Shown here: positions 1 through 7,803 of the stretch, in pieces | Numbering within the stretch: the stretch's first letter is position 1 | Layout: each line of letters opens with the position of its first letter | Assembly (NCBI RefSeq): GCF_014648695.1 | Contig: NZ_BMRP01000012.1 | Coordinates: 1 to 64,000, forward strand | Direction: 5' to 3' | DNA length: 64,000 nucleotides | Origin: Streptomyces albospinus | GTDB lineage: Bacteria; Actinomycetota; Actinomycetes; Streptomycetales; Streptomycetaceae | The notes under the pieces: generated by a model | What the model saw: the letters and a program-made list of their open reading frames with translations, nothing else | Databases searched by the model: none | What the model was told of the DNA's origin: nothing | Position numbers and translations under genes: made by a program

Positions 1-200
1 CCGCCGGGCGCCATGGCCCGGCGGACGGTGCCGAGAATGCGCAGGCAGTCCTCGTCGGGCCGGCCGTGCAGGACGCTCTTGAGCAGGTACAGGTCCCTGC
101 CCTGCGCACGGCGGTGAAGAAGTCTCCCCCTTCCACGCGCCCACGCGGCCAGGTCCTGCGCCGAACGCGACCCGTCGGCCAGGTCGGCTCGGCGCGCGGC
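1..200 (-). pseudogene. O-methyltransferase fragment, frameshifted, runs off the left edge
   Basis: Read on the minus strand, positions about 110 down to 1 encode RDLYLLKSVLH followed by RILGTVRRAMAPG, the pattern of the SAM-binding region in acetylserotonin/hydroxyindole-type small-molecule O-methyltransferases. Just upstream, GDFFTAV (another block of the same family) lies in a different frame, and the join at about 125-135 looks like a one-base deletion in a GTGCGCAGG context. No start codon can be tied to it, and further stops lie upstream. The C-terminal part continues beyond the window. The family is seen from motifs; that the gene is inactive is inferred from the frameshift. A sequencing indel would be the alternative. 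Confidence 0.55.
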
Positions 201-374
201 CGTTCGGCCTAGCAACGGTGGTGGGCGCCCCCGCCGACGGCCAGGGTGAGAACGCAACCGGCTCTCGCGGCGGGCGGTGGTACCCGTCACCCGGCGCTCG
301 GACCGGGCGCGACGGGATCGCCCGCACACGGTGCGGAGCAGCGGTGCACGGACGACCTCAGGAGAACGATCATC

Positions 375-863
375 ATGGCCCTCAGTGAGACGGATCTGCT
401 CAAGGCCGGTGACGCCGGGCTGCTGGAGCTGTTCCGCAAGAGCCCCCCGGGTGTCATTCCGAAGGGTCCGCTGGAGGGCACCGGCATCGTCCGGTGGGGC
501 GGCCGTCGGCTGACCGGATCGCTGGCCCGCTTCGTGCGGCTGGCCCTGTGGCGGGGCAAGGTCATCGACCACGAGGGCTATCTCAGCAACCGGCTGACCG
601 CGTTCGACGTGCTGGCCGTCCTGGCTCAGGTCTACAAGGGCCCGAGCATGCTGGACGACCGGGACTGCATCGTCATCGACTATTCCCGTATATCCCTCGC
701 CGCCCGCGCGGTACGTGACGAGATGCGCCAGGTCGGCCCGGATCTCTATCTGGGCGTGGTCTGGCTGTTCGGGCTCCGGGTCGGCTGGTTCACCCTGCGG
801 GTGCCGGAGCGCGGCAGCGCACCGGTGGCGGCGGACGAGGCCGCAGCCGGGCAGCCGGGATGA
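375..863 (+). CDS. conserved hypothetical protein, about 162 aa
   Basis: I chose the ATG at 375 because AGGAGA lies about 10 bases upstream; a longer reading from 246 has Ala/Gly-rich low-complexity sequence and no ribosome site. The protein is a soluble-looking domain with a basic, hydrophobic middle (RFVRLALWRGKVIDHEG), a conserved-looking stretch DRDCIVIDYSRIS, and a C-terminal hydrophobic stretch YLGVVWLFGLRVGWFTL, which is probably a beta-rich core rather than a membrane anchor. It resembles small actinobacterial proteins whose function I do not know. It stands alone between a broken methyltransferase and a secreted repeat protein. Confidence 0.6.
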   Translation: MALSETDLLKAGDAGLLELFRKSPPGVIPKGPLEGTGIVRWGGRRLTGSLARFVRLALWRGKVIDHEGYLSNRLTAFDVLAVLAQVYKGPSMLDDRDCIVIDYSRISLAARAVRDEMRQVGPDLYLGVVWLFGLRVGWFTLRVPERGSAPVAADEAAAGQPG

Positions 864-951
864 CCGCCCGCCGCGCCCCGCACCGCGCCCCTCCGTCGGC
901 CTTTTCGGACGTCGCCCTTCTTGAACTACGCACAGGGAATGGTTCGGAGCT

Positions 952-3096
952 ATGAGCACCTCAGGCATACCCACGCGCAGGCCCGCCCACGTCACAGCCC
1001 GCCGTGCCCGGAGACGGCCCCGGCCGTGGCAGCTGGCCTCGGCCGCCGTCGCCCTGGGCGCGGTGTGCATCCCGACGGCGCCGATCGGTGCCGCGACGTC
1101 CCCGCTCCACGGCACGGTCACCGGCGCGGGAAAACCGCTCCGCGGCGTCCGGGTCACGCTCTTCGCCGGTTCGCGTACCGGGGTGAGGGAACTGGGCCGG
1201 GCGACGACCGACGGATCCGGATCCTTCACCCTCTCCACCACCAGGCCCGCCGCCGGCGTGCTGTACGTGGAGGCCGCCGGCGGGGACGGACAACGCCTCC
1301 GGCTCCGCTCCGTGGTGGGCGTCGGTGACGGCGGCGGGGTCCCCGCGCGGTCGGTGGACACGGTGACGGTCAACGAACTCACCACCGTCGCCACCGCCTA
1401 CGCCATGGCCCAGTTCAGCGACCGGCGCGGCATCGCCGGGCCGGGACCGGGGCTCCAGAACGCCGCGGCGACATCCTTCAACCTCGCCGACCCGGCCACC
1501 GGCCGGCCCGGAGGGGCGGTCACCGCCGACAGCGCGAACAGCGAGACCCTCGCCACGCTGAACACGCTCGCCGACATGGTCTCGGTCTGCGCGACGGGCA
1601 CCCCGCGCTGCGCCGAACTGCTGCGGCTGGCCACCCCGCGCGGCGGGACCGCCCCGGCCGACACGGTGCAGGCGGTCCTCAACCTCGTCCACCACCCGAC
1701 GCTGTCCCCGGCCGCCCTCCACGCCCTGGCGGGTGGGGCCAAGGTCTTCGCCCCCGGGCTCAGCACGCCCCCCGCGGCCTGGATCCTGGCGCTGCGCCAC
1801 ACCGCGGCCGACCTCTACGCCCCGGGCCGCATCGGGTTCGACGCGCAGGGCAACGCCTGGGCGTCCAACAACTGGCTGCCGGGCACCCGGCAGTCCAACC
1901 CCTTCGTCACCGTGCTCGATCCGGCCGGCCGCCCCGCCCTGGGCAGCCCGATCAGGGGCGGCGGCATGGACGGCGGGGCGTGGGGCCTGGCCGTCGACCC
2001 CAACGGCTCGGTCTGGGTGCCCAGTTACGGCGGCAACGCCATGGCGAAGTACGCGGCCGACGGCGTCCCGCTGTCACCGTCCACGGGGTGGCGGAACGGC
2101 GGGCTGGTCCGCCCGCAGGGCGTCGCCGTCGACCAGCGCGGCAACCTGTGGATCGCCAACTCCTACGGCCTCAAGGGCGCAGCCGGCCTGGGCAGCCTCG
2201 TCGTGTACCCGCACGGCAATCCCGCGAAGGCGTTCACCATCACCGACCCCGCCTTCAACCATCCGTTCGCCCTCCAGATCGACGGCCGCGGACGGGCCTG
2301 GGTCACCAACAGCCATATCTCCTTCGCCCAGCTCATGGAGACCCGGCAGACCGGCTCGCCCGGCCCCGTCGGCGGCAGCGTCACCGTCCTGGGCCCCGAC
2401 TTCAGACCGATCAGGACCATCCACAACAGCGCGCTCCAGGGGCCGGTGGGGCTCGCCCTGGACTCGAAGGGCAACGCCTGGGTGGCCGGCCTCTTCAGCA
2501 GCGCGATCACCGAGATCCGGCCGGACGGAACCGTCGCGGGTGTCTACCCGCTGCCCCGCCGCGTCCTCCCCTGGTCGGTGGCCGTCGACGGGCAGGACCG
2601 GGTGTGGGTCGCCGGCTTCGGCAACTCCTCCGTATCGCTGCTGTGCGGCACCAACACCGCCGCCTGCCCGCCCGGCGCCGCCACCGGCACCGTCCTGTCG
2701 CCCCCGGTGGGGCTCCGGAACAAGGCGATCCAGCACCTCACCGCGGTGCAGATCGACGCGTCGGGCAACGTCTGGCTCGCCAACAACTGGTCGAAGCTCC
2801 TGCCGCCCACCGGAGGCGAGGGACTGGTCCAGCTCGTCGGCCTCGCCACCCCGGTCTGCACCCCGCTGACGCCGCTGCCCGTACGGCCTTCGTCAACCGG
2901 CTGCTCCCCGGGAACCGCGGTGGCCGGCCCGCCCACCGGCAGCGCCGACCACTACACCGTGCGCCGCGGCGACACCCTGACCCGCATCGGCCACACCCAC
3001 GGCGAGTCGTGGCTGACGCTCTACCGCAGCAACACGGCCGTCCTCGGCCCCGACCCGCACCGGCTCCGCCCCGGGCAGCGCCTCACCCTCCCCTGA
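952..3096 (+). CDS. secreted NHL-repeat-like protein with N-terminal carboxypeptidase-regulatory-like domain and C-terminal LysM
   Basis: 714 aa. A basic, Arg-rich N terminus is followed by a hydrophobic stretch (about residues 25-48, ending PIGAA), consistent with an export signal. Residues about 50-130 look like a beta-sandwich regulatory domain (GTVTGAGKPLRGVRVTLFAG, later TTDGSGSFTL). From about residue 290 to 630 repeated blocks such as VDPNGSVWVPSYGG, VDQRGNLWIANSYG, IDGRGRAWVTNSH, LDSKGNAWVAG and VDGQDRVWVAG are NHL/SMP-30-like propeller blades. The last ~50 residues (HYTVRRGDTLTRIG to LRPGQRLTLP) are a LysM domain, which binds peptidoglycan. I infer a wall-attached extracellular propeller protein; ligand unknown. 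The ribosome site before ATG 952 is weak (GGAG). Confidence 0.75.
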   Translation: MSTSGIPTRRPAHVTARRARRRPRPWQLASAAVALGAVCIPTAPIGAATSPLHGTVTGAGKPLRGVRVTLFAGSRTGVRELGRATTDGSGSFTLSTTRPAAGVLYVEAAGGDGQRLRLRSVVGVGDGGGVPARSVDTVTVNELTTVATAYAMAQFSDRRGIAGPGPGLQNAAATSFNLADPATGRPGGAVTADSANSETLATLNTLADMVSVCATGTPRCAELLRLATPRGGTAPADTVQAVLNLVHHPTLSPAALHALAGGAKVFAPGLSTPPAAWILALRHTAADLYAPGRIGFDAQGNAWASNNWLPGTRQSNPFVTVLDPAGRPALGSPIRGGGMDGGAWGLAVDPNGSVWVPSYGGNAMAKYAADGVPLSPSTGWRNGGLVRPQGVAVDQRGNLWIANSYGLKGAAGLGSLVVYPHGNPAKAFTITDPAFNHPFALQIDGRGRAWVTNSHISFAQLMETRQTGSPGPVGGSVTVLGPDFRPIRTIHNSALQGPVGLALDSKGNAWVAGLFSSAITEIRPDGTVAGVYPLPRRVLPWSVAVDGQDRVWVAGFGNSSVSLLCGTNTAACPPGAATGTVLSPPVGLRNKAIQHLTAVQIDASGNVWLANNWSKLLPPTGGEGLVQLVGLATPVCTPLTPLPVRPSSTGCSPGTAVAGPPTGSADHYTVRRGDTLTRIGHTHGESWLTLYRSNTAVLGPDPHRLRPGQRLTLP

Positions 3097-3107
3097 CCGG
3101 CATACGC

Positions 3108-3266
3108 TCAGCGGATCCCCAGCTCCCCCAGCACCCGCCGCTGCGTCGGCGCCGGCCGCGCCGGGAAGTACAGGTAGCAGACACCGCCCGACCCGCTCTT
3201 CACCTTCCCGCTCGCGTCCTTGCGCTTGGTCCGCAGCCAGATGTTCTCGAACTGGGATGCGGGGCA
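3108..3266 (-). pseudogene. orphan C-terminal gene fragment, about 52 codons
   Basis: On the minus strand an in-frame TAA (3267-3269) precedes an open stretch reading ASQFENIWLRTKRKDAS, then SGSGGVCYLYFPARP and ending RRVLGELGIR before TGA. It has no start codon and reads like the natural end of a longer protein. I do not recognise the family. The truncation lies about 300 bases from the start of the mobile region, so it may mark the edge of an old insertion or deletion. Confidence 0.4.
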
Positions 3267-3562
3267 TTAGCAGACGCCGGATGCCATGGCAAACGTGCAG
3301 GTCAACAGCTTGAGCTCGTTCACGGCGAGGGAACCTAAGCCGGGCCGTGCTGACTTCGTGCTGAGTTCCGCTGCCGTCCATTCCGGTCCTGCCGGGAGCG
3401 TTGTGCTGGATCGGTGCTGGTTTCAGGGCTGCGGGGGGAACTGCGGGCAGCGCGAGGCCGTAAGGCGCTCGCTCTTCACTGCGTGTCACGACGGCACCCA
3501 CGCCCGCCTCCCAACGAAACGCCCGTTGCCAGGCCCATGAAGGTCACGAGGCGCTGCACTGG

Positions 3563-3595
3563 TCGTTTGGTGCGGCCGCGTTCCATCCTTATCGT
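3563..3595 (+). promoter_or_regulatory. promoter of the excisionase gene, shared with the conjugation operon promoter
   Basis: TTGGTG at 3567-3572 and TATCGT at 3590-3595 are separated by 17 bases, a good vegetative-type promoter. The predicted start near 3602 leaves about 26 bases before the excisionase ATG. The 16-mer TCGTTTGGTGCGGCCG (3563-3578) covering the -35 region occurs again, identically, at 35728-35743 over another well-spaced promoter. Confidence 0.5.
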
Positions 3596-3627
3596 GTCGC
3601 ACTCCCAACCTACGGAAGTGAGCAGCA

Positions 3628-3813
3628 ATGGACCAACCGATGTGGACTGTGCTGGCCCTGGCAAACTTTCTCGGCAAGCCCGTCTCATGGGTCTACGACA
3701 ATCACGAGAAGCAGGCCATCCCCAGCTTTCGCGTGGGCCAACAGCTGCGGTTCTGGCCCAGCGAGATCAAGACCTGGCTGGAAGAAAATTGCCGCGAACA
3801 GGGGGTCGCATGA
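3628..3813 (+). CDS. xis: excisionase-family DNA-binding protein
   Basis: 61 aa. Blocks WTVLALANFLGKPVSWVYDN and IPSFRVGQQLRFWPSEIKTWL are the two halves of the MerR-like winged-helix of small actinobacterial excisionase/AlpA-type proteins, which bend DNA at attachment sites and set the direction of integrase-mediated recombination. Full length for this family. GGAAGTGAG precedes the ATG. Its TGA overlaps the next ATG in ATGA, the arrangement normally used to couple an excisionase to a tyrosine integrase; here the next reading frame is only a 20-codon tail that resembles another gene. It has its own promoter at 3563-3595. Confidence 0.8.
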   Translation: MDQPMWTVLALANFLGKPVSWVYDNHEKQAIPSFRVGQQLRFWPSEIKTWLEENCREQGVA

Positions 3814-3872
3814 ACGTCAAGTACAAGGAGACGGCGCGGCGCGGGCTCGCCGTCAACATCATCGAGTGCTGA
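3810..3872 (+). other. probable attachment-site scar: 3' end resembling L-serine dehydratase (sdaA)
   Basis: Twenty codons ending KYKETARRGLAVNIIEC then TGA. This closely matches, from memory, the conserved C terminus of single-chain bacterial L-serine ammonia-lyases (KYKETARGGLAVN-type ending). It starts exactly where an integrase should begin after the excisionase. The reading I favour is that the element recombined at the 3' end of sdaA, or that a later deletion fused the excisionase to a chromosomal sdaA tail and removed the integrase. It is not a working gene by itself. The sdaA assignment is from recall; a search is needed. Confidence 0.5.
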
Positions 3873-3897
3873 GGAAATAGCCCTGGCCAGCGCGTTC

Positions 3898-4178
3898 GTG
3901 TCTTTCACCGCTGAAAGGGCCTTCCCTGCTTACGCGGCGGAGAGTCTCCGAAAAGTCCCCTCGACAGGATCCGCCCAGGACACGTTGACCGAGGACATGG
4001 CCCTCCTGACGAGGCTGAGCCAGCCCTTCTTGTGGATGCTGGACTCCGGACAGCGGCGCCTCACCAACATCGACCGGGTCATCGTGCTCCTGGACGGCCT
4101 GGGCGCCCCGCCAACCTCACAGGACCGATGCTTCCTCCCTCGGTCGCGTCGGACCTGCCTCTCCAATCAGTCTCCTGA
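3898..4178 (+). pseudogene. XRE/helix-turn-helix regulator remnant, frameshifted
   Basis: From GTG 3898 the frame reads through LTRLSQPFLWMLDSGQRRLT and NIDRVIVLLDGLGAP, the recognition-helix region of a large Streptomyces helix-turn-helix regulator family (typically LSQ.FLS.LE.G.R.LTNIDR). At about 4105-4115 the similarity moves to another frame (ANLTGPMLPPSVASDLPLQ, stop 4176-4178). The helix-turn-helix is also partly eroded and the N-terminal part is short. I infer a dead regulator, at most a small truncated protein. Confidence 0.55.
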
Positions 4179-4488
4179 CCCCGGAATGCGAAGGCCACGA
4201 CTGGGCAATGTGCACTGCTGACGAACCGAGCACTGCGTTCGGGTGCGGAAGCGGTGTACTGGTCCAGCATCAGCGTTCACCGCCGCATGGCTGGAGGCAG
4301 ACCCAGGGCCCATTGTGCGCAGGTCTATGACGGTACGGAGCTCTTGTAACCACAAGTGCGCTCGCGGTTGGAGTCGGCGGCTTCTTGTCAGGAGGGGCCG
4401 CCCCACTCTGTGAGCGGCCGTGGTGTAAGGAAAGCAGGCCGTGCCCGTCGTCCAGGCCTGGGTGCCAAAGGGGCCACCTCACTACCGG
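4179..4488. other. gap without a supported gene
   Basis: About 310 bases between the regulator remnant and the end of the minus-strand defence operon. Short open frames exist on both strands but lack ribosome sites or recognisable sequence. A transcription terminator for the operon would be expected here; no convincing hairpin was seen. Confidence 0.4.
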
Positions 4489-7400
4489 TCACTCACCGGG
4501 TTCGGCGGGTAGGAGGGATCCCAACTCGGGTGACCCATAGGTCAAGAAAACGAGGTCACTGTCGCTGCTGGTGTCCCAGGTGTCGCGGTCGAACGTCACG
4601 GGGACTGAGGCCGTGGATCGCTGGCTCAAGTAACTCTCGACGGACGTCGCGCCGTCGGAACGCCCGAAGGACACACGGGCGTCGTCACGCGCAAGGGCGA
4701 GGCTGTAGATGCCGGGGCGCTCGTCATCTGGGGTTAGGCACCGGCTTGCGAGGAGGTTGTTGGTGAGCTTGGTGGCCAGGTCTGACGGAGTGATGTCTCC
4801 GACCAGGTCCGGCGGTGGCTTGATGGTGATGTCTTGGTTGGGAGTGCCGAGGTCATCGGTGGTGACGGGCTGGTTGTTGATGTCGCCGATCTGGGTTCGA
4901 ATGCCGGCGATCTCACTGGCGATGACTTCGTCACTGAGGTTCGCGGCGAGGACAAGGTCTTCGATGACTTTCTCGACGGTGCCGAGGACGGGGGCAGCGC
5001 CGCCGAGGATGTTGGTGAAGTCGTCGTAGTTGTCCTTGATGCCCGTGTAGACCTGCTCCTCGACGGTGTCTTCGTAGAAATAGTTGCTGATCTGGAGGCG
5101 CTCGTAGGCGGCGCCGATCCGGTCGATACGGCCGATGCGCTGCTCGACGCGCATCAGGTTCCAGGGCATGTCGTAATTGATGAGACGACCCGACGTCTGC
5201 AGGTTGAGGCCCTCGCTCATCGAGTCGGTGCCGATCAAAACCTCGACATCGCGGTTACGGAATCGGGTCTTAATCTCGGCCTTGGTGACCGGGATCCACT
5301 CCTTTTCTACGGGATCGTATATCTCGCCGCCGCGGCCGGAGTAGCACCCGAGCTTGTGGTAGCCAGCGGCTAAGAGGCGCTCGCGAACGTAATCCATGGT
5401 GTCGGCGTACTGAGTGAAGACCACCGAGGAGTCATACGTCTTGAACGACTCGGCCAGGTCCTCGACGAGCTTCTTGGCCTTGGTGTCCTCACCGGATATG
5501 TCGCCCAGATCGTTGAGAAAGGAGCGGAGCTCGACGATCTCTTCCCTGAGGCGGTCGGCACTGACGTCGAAGGTCTCAGGGTCGAAGAGAGAGTTCTCCA
5601 GGTCGGCGTCGTCGTCGTCGGTGAGGAGATCAGCGAGGCTCTTGCCCTGCTCCAGGACATCGAGGCGGCGTTGCAGGGACCGCTTAATCGCTTCGAAGGA
5701 GGAGGTCAGCCGGCGCCGGTAGACGGTCATGATGAAGCCGAGGGCCTTGGTGGCTTTGTCGGACTTGTAGGCGTTGTAGTGGCGGCGGATGTACTCCTCG
5801 ATGCGGTCATACAACTTCCGCTCGTTCGCCGTCAGGCGGATGAACTCGTCCGTGACGTGCCGATACGGGATGACGACCGAGGCCGGGATGATGCCTGCCG
5901 CCTGGTAGGCAAGCATGGTCTTGCGGGTGTTGCGGAAGACCCGATCGCGCATCGGGGTGTGCCTGCGAGCCCACTTATCCATCCACTCGGAGGTGGCATT
6001 AGGGAACAGTGCCCTGAGATCAGGCGACGGCGGATTGCCGGCCATCCCGGTCACCGTGAACGCGTCAGCCCACCCGAGTACGTCGTTGACCTGCTGCTCC
6101 AACTCGTAGTCGTGTTCCGCGAGTGGGTCGGAGAAATAGTCCTCCAGCATGTCGCAGATGAGTTTCCAGCCGCGCCTCTCGGGCGGGTCTCCGAGGTAGG
6201 TGAAGTATTGCGTGAAGAAGAACGCCTGCTCACCCCACTTTCCCGGCAGCCCGAGGAGCTCGATGAGGTCCCATGCTTCGTGCGGATACATCTGCATCGG
6301 GGTCGCCGAAGCGAGGTAAAGCGCACGCCAGAGGTCGCGCTTCTTCATCTCCTGCAGCAGCGCGAGCAGGGAGTTGGGAGTATCGGTCGCCTTAGAGCCG
6401 CGGCGGCGAGCGTGATGGGCCTCGTCGACGAGGACGACATCCCACGGTCCGGCTTCAAGGATCTCTGTACGGCGAGTGCGGCGGCGAGCCAGGTGGGAGG
6501 AGGCGAGCACGATGGGGAAGGCCGACCACGGATTCGCCGTCGGACCGGTCGCGATGGGCTGGTCAAACCGGTCGACGAAGCCGCCCTTGTGGTAGCGGGC
6601 GACGTCGAGGTTCATCTTCTCGTGGAGTTCCTCCTGCCACTGCTTCATCACCGAGGCAGGCACCAGCAGTAGCGCCTTCTTCGCCCGGCCTGAGGTGAAG
6701 AGCTCGCGTAGCACCATGCCTGCCTCGACCGTCTTGCCGAGACCGACCTCGTCGGCGAAGAGATAGCCGCGCGGGTACGTCGACACCACCCGGTCGATCA
6801 CCTCGGCCTGGTGCGGCAGCGGCTGAGCCCACGCCGTCCCTACCCCGGTCCACGCGGACGCCTTCGGCGCATCACGGAGAGCGATCAGCTCGTCCCAGGC
6901 CGCCTGGGTATCGGGAACCATCTCGACAGGCAGTGCCTCGCGATCGGCCTTTCCATGCCTCGGCTGCGGTACGGGCGCCTCGAAGGGGGACGGCGGAGCG
7001 TCGGGGGCATGCTCAATCAAGTGCTCGCGGACCGCGGTGGGCAAGTCGATGATCGCCCAACCCTGGTCTGGGTTAGCGCGCCAGTGCCGCTCGAAGGCTC
7101 GCTCCTTGGGCTTGCCGTAGTCCTCCCAGGACTCGGTACGCCAAGAGCGATAGGCGTCGAAGGTCTCGTGGTTCTTCACCCATGCGGTCACCGAGGCGTT
7201 GTTAGAGCCGCTGAACGCGACCTTGTGGCCGTAACGGTCTGTGAAGATGCCGTACTTGGTATGGAAGTAGCGGCCCGACTCCTGATGGGTGAGCAGGTGG
7301 CCGTGACTGTCGACCGGAACGCCGACCCGAATATGAAGACGGTCGTTGGCGACCATCCAGGCCAGTACGCTGAGGTGCTCGCTCTGTACGATCTTCGTGC

Positions 7401-7803
7401 CCTCCAGGCCAGGTTCAGCCAGTAGTCGCTCGGCGACTACATCGTCGAGCGGAGTGCCGGAGAGTAACGCGTCGACGTCCTTCTTACCGAGCTGGGCGCC
7501 GACGATAACTCTCATCACGCCACCACCGGCGATGAAGTGCGCCGTGCCCTGCGCGGCAAATTGCAGTTCTGCCCCGGACCAGTAGCCGACTGCACGGTCG
7601 TAGGCGACGGCCCTGGAGAGCAGCGGCTCGTAGAATGCCTCAAACGGTGCATCGTCGGGCGAGTACATTGCCTTCAGCATCACGCTACGGAACGAGTCCT
7701 GGGCCGTGGCAGGGTCGTGGTCGAAGAGACCACCCTGCGCTGGTGCCGCTGGCTTGGCGGCGGCACCGGGGAACAGGGCGTCGTCGTACTCGGCCAACCT
7801 CAC
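4489..7803 (-). CDS. phospholipase D-like / SNF2-family helicase of a predicted defence operon
   Basis: About 1104 aa from GTG 7803, chosen because it forms a GTGA overlap with the stop of the upstream methylase; a longer start at 7896 would sit inside that gene. Residues about 50-210 contain a PLD-like region with HTKYGIFTDRYG and GSNNAS. The SNF2/SF2 helicase follows: Walker A in ADEVGLGKTVEAG (about 347-359), DEAH box in LVDEAHHARRRG (about 455-467), and C-terminal motif VI in RVEQRIGRIDRIG (about 883-899). It probably acts as a DNA translocase recruited to foreign DNA, with the PLD-like part as a possible nuclease. Last gene of a four-gene operon with lower GC than its surroundings. Confidence 0.8.
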   Translation of the reverse strand: MRLAEYDDALFPGAAAKPAAPAQGGLFDHDPATAQDSFRSVMLKAMYSPDDAPFEAFYEPLLSRAVAYDRAVGYWSGAELQFAAQGTAHFIAGGGVMRVIVGAQLGKKDVDALLSGTPLDDVVAERLLAEPGLEGTKIVQSEHLSVLAWMVANDRLHIRVGVPVDSHGHLLTHQESGRYFHTKYGIFTDRYGHKVAFSGSNNASVTAWVKNHETFDAYRSWRTESWEDYGKPKERAFERHWRANPDQGWAIIDLPTAVREHLIEHAPDAPPSPFEAPVPQPRHGKADREALPVEMVPDTQAAWDELIALRDAPKASAWTGVGTAWAQPLPHQAEVIDRVVSTYPRGYLFADEVGLGKTVEAGMVLRELFTSGRAKKALLLVPASVMKQWQEELHEKMNLDVARYHKGGFVDRFDQPIATGPTANPWSAFPIVLASSHLARRRTRRTEILEAGPWDVVLVDEAHHARRRGSKATDTPNSLLALLQEMKKRDLWRALYLASATPMQMYPHEAWDLIELLGLPGKWGEQAFFFTQYFTYLGDPPERRGWKLICDMLEDYFSDPLAEHDYELEQQVNDVLGWADAFTVTGMAGNPPSPDLRALFPNATSEWMDKWARRHTPMRDRVFRNTRKTMLAYQAAGIIPASVVIPYRHVTDEFIRLTANERKLYDRIEEYIRRHYNAYKSDKATKALGFIMTVYRRRLTSSFEAIKRSLQRRLDVLEQGKSLADLLTDDDDADLENSLFDPETFDVSADRLREEIVELRSFLNDLGDISGEDTKAKKLVEDLAESFKTYDSSVVFTQYADTMDYVRERLLAAGYHKLGCYSGRGGEIYDPVEKEWIPVTKAEIKTRFRNRDVEVLIGTDSMSEGLNLQTSGRLINYDMPWNLMRVEQRIGRIDRIGAAYERLQISNYFYEDTVEEQVYTGIKDNYDDFTNILGGAAPVLGTVEKVIEDLVLAANLSDEVIASEIAGIRTQIGDINNQPVTTDDLGTPNQDITIKPPPDLVGDITPSDLATKLTNNLLASRCLTPDDERPGIYSLALARDDARVSFGRSDGATSVESYLSQRSTASVPVTFDRDTWDTSSDSDLVFLTYGSPELGSLLPAEPGE

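Noticed and set aside
1733..3338. Long overlapping plus-strand frames inside the NHL/LysM gene
   Set aside because: Arg/Pro/Ser-rich frame shadows without ribosome sites.
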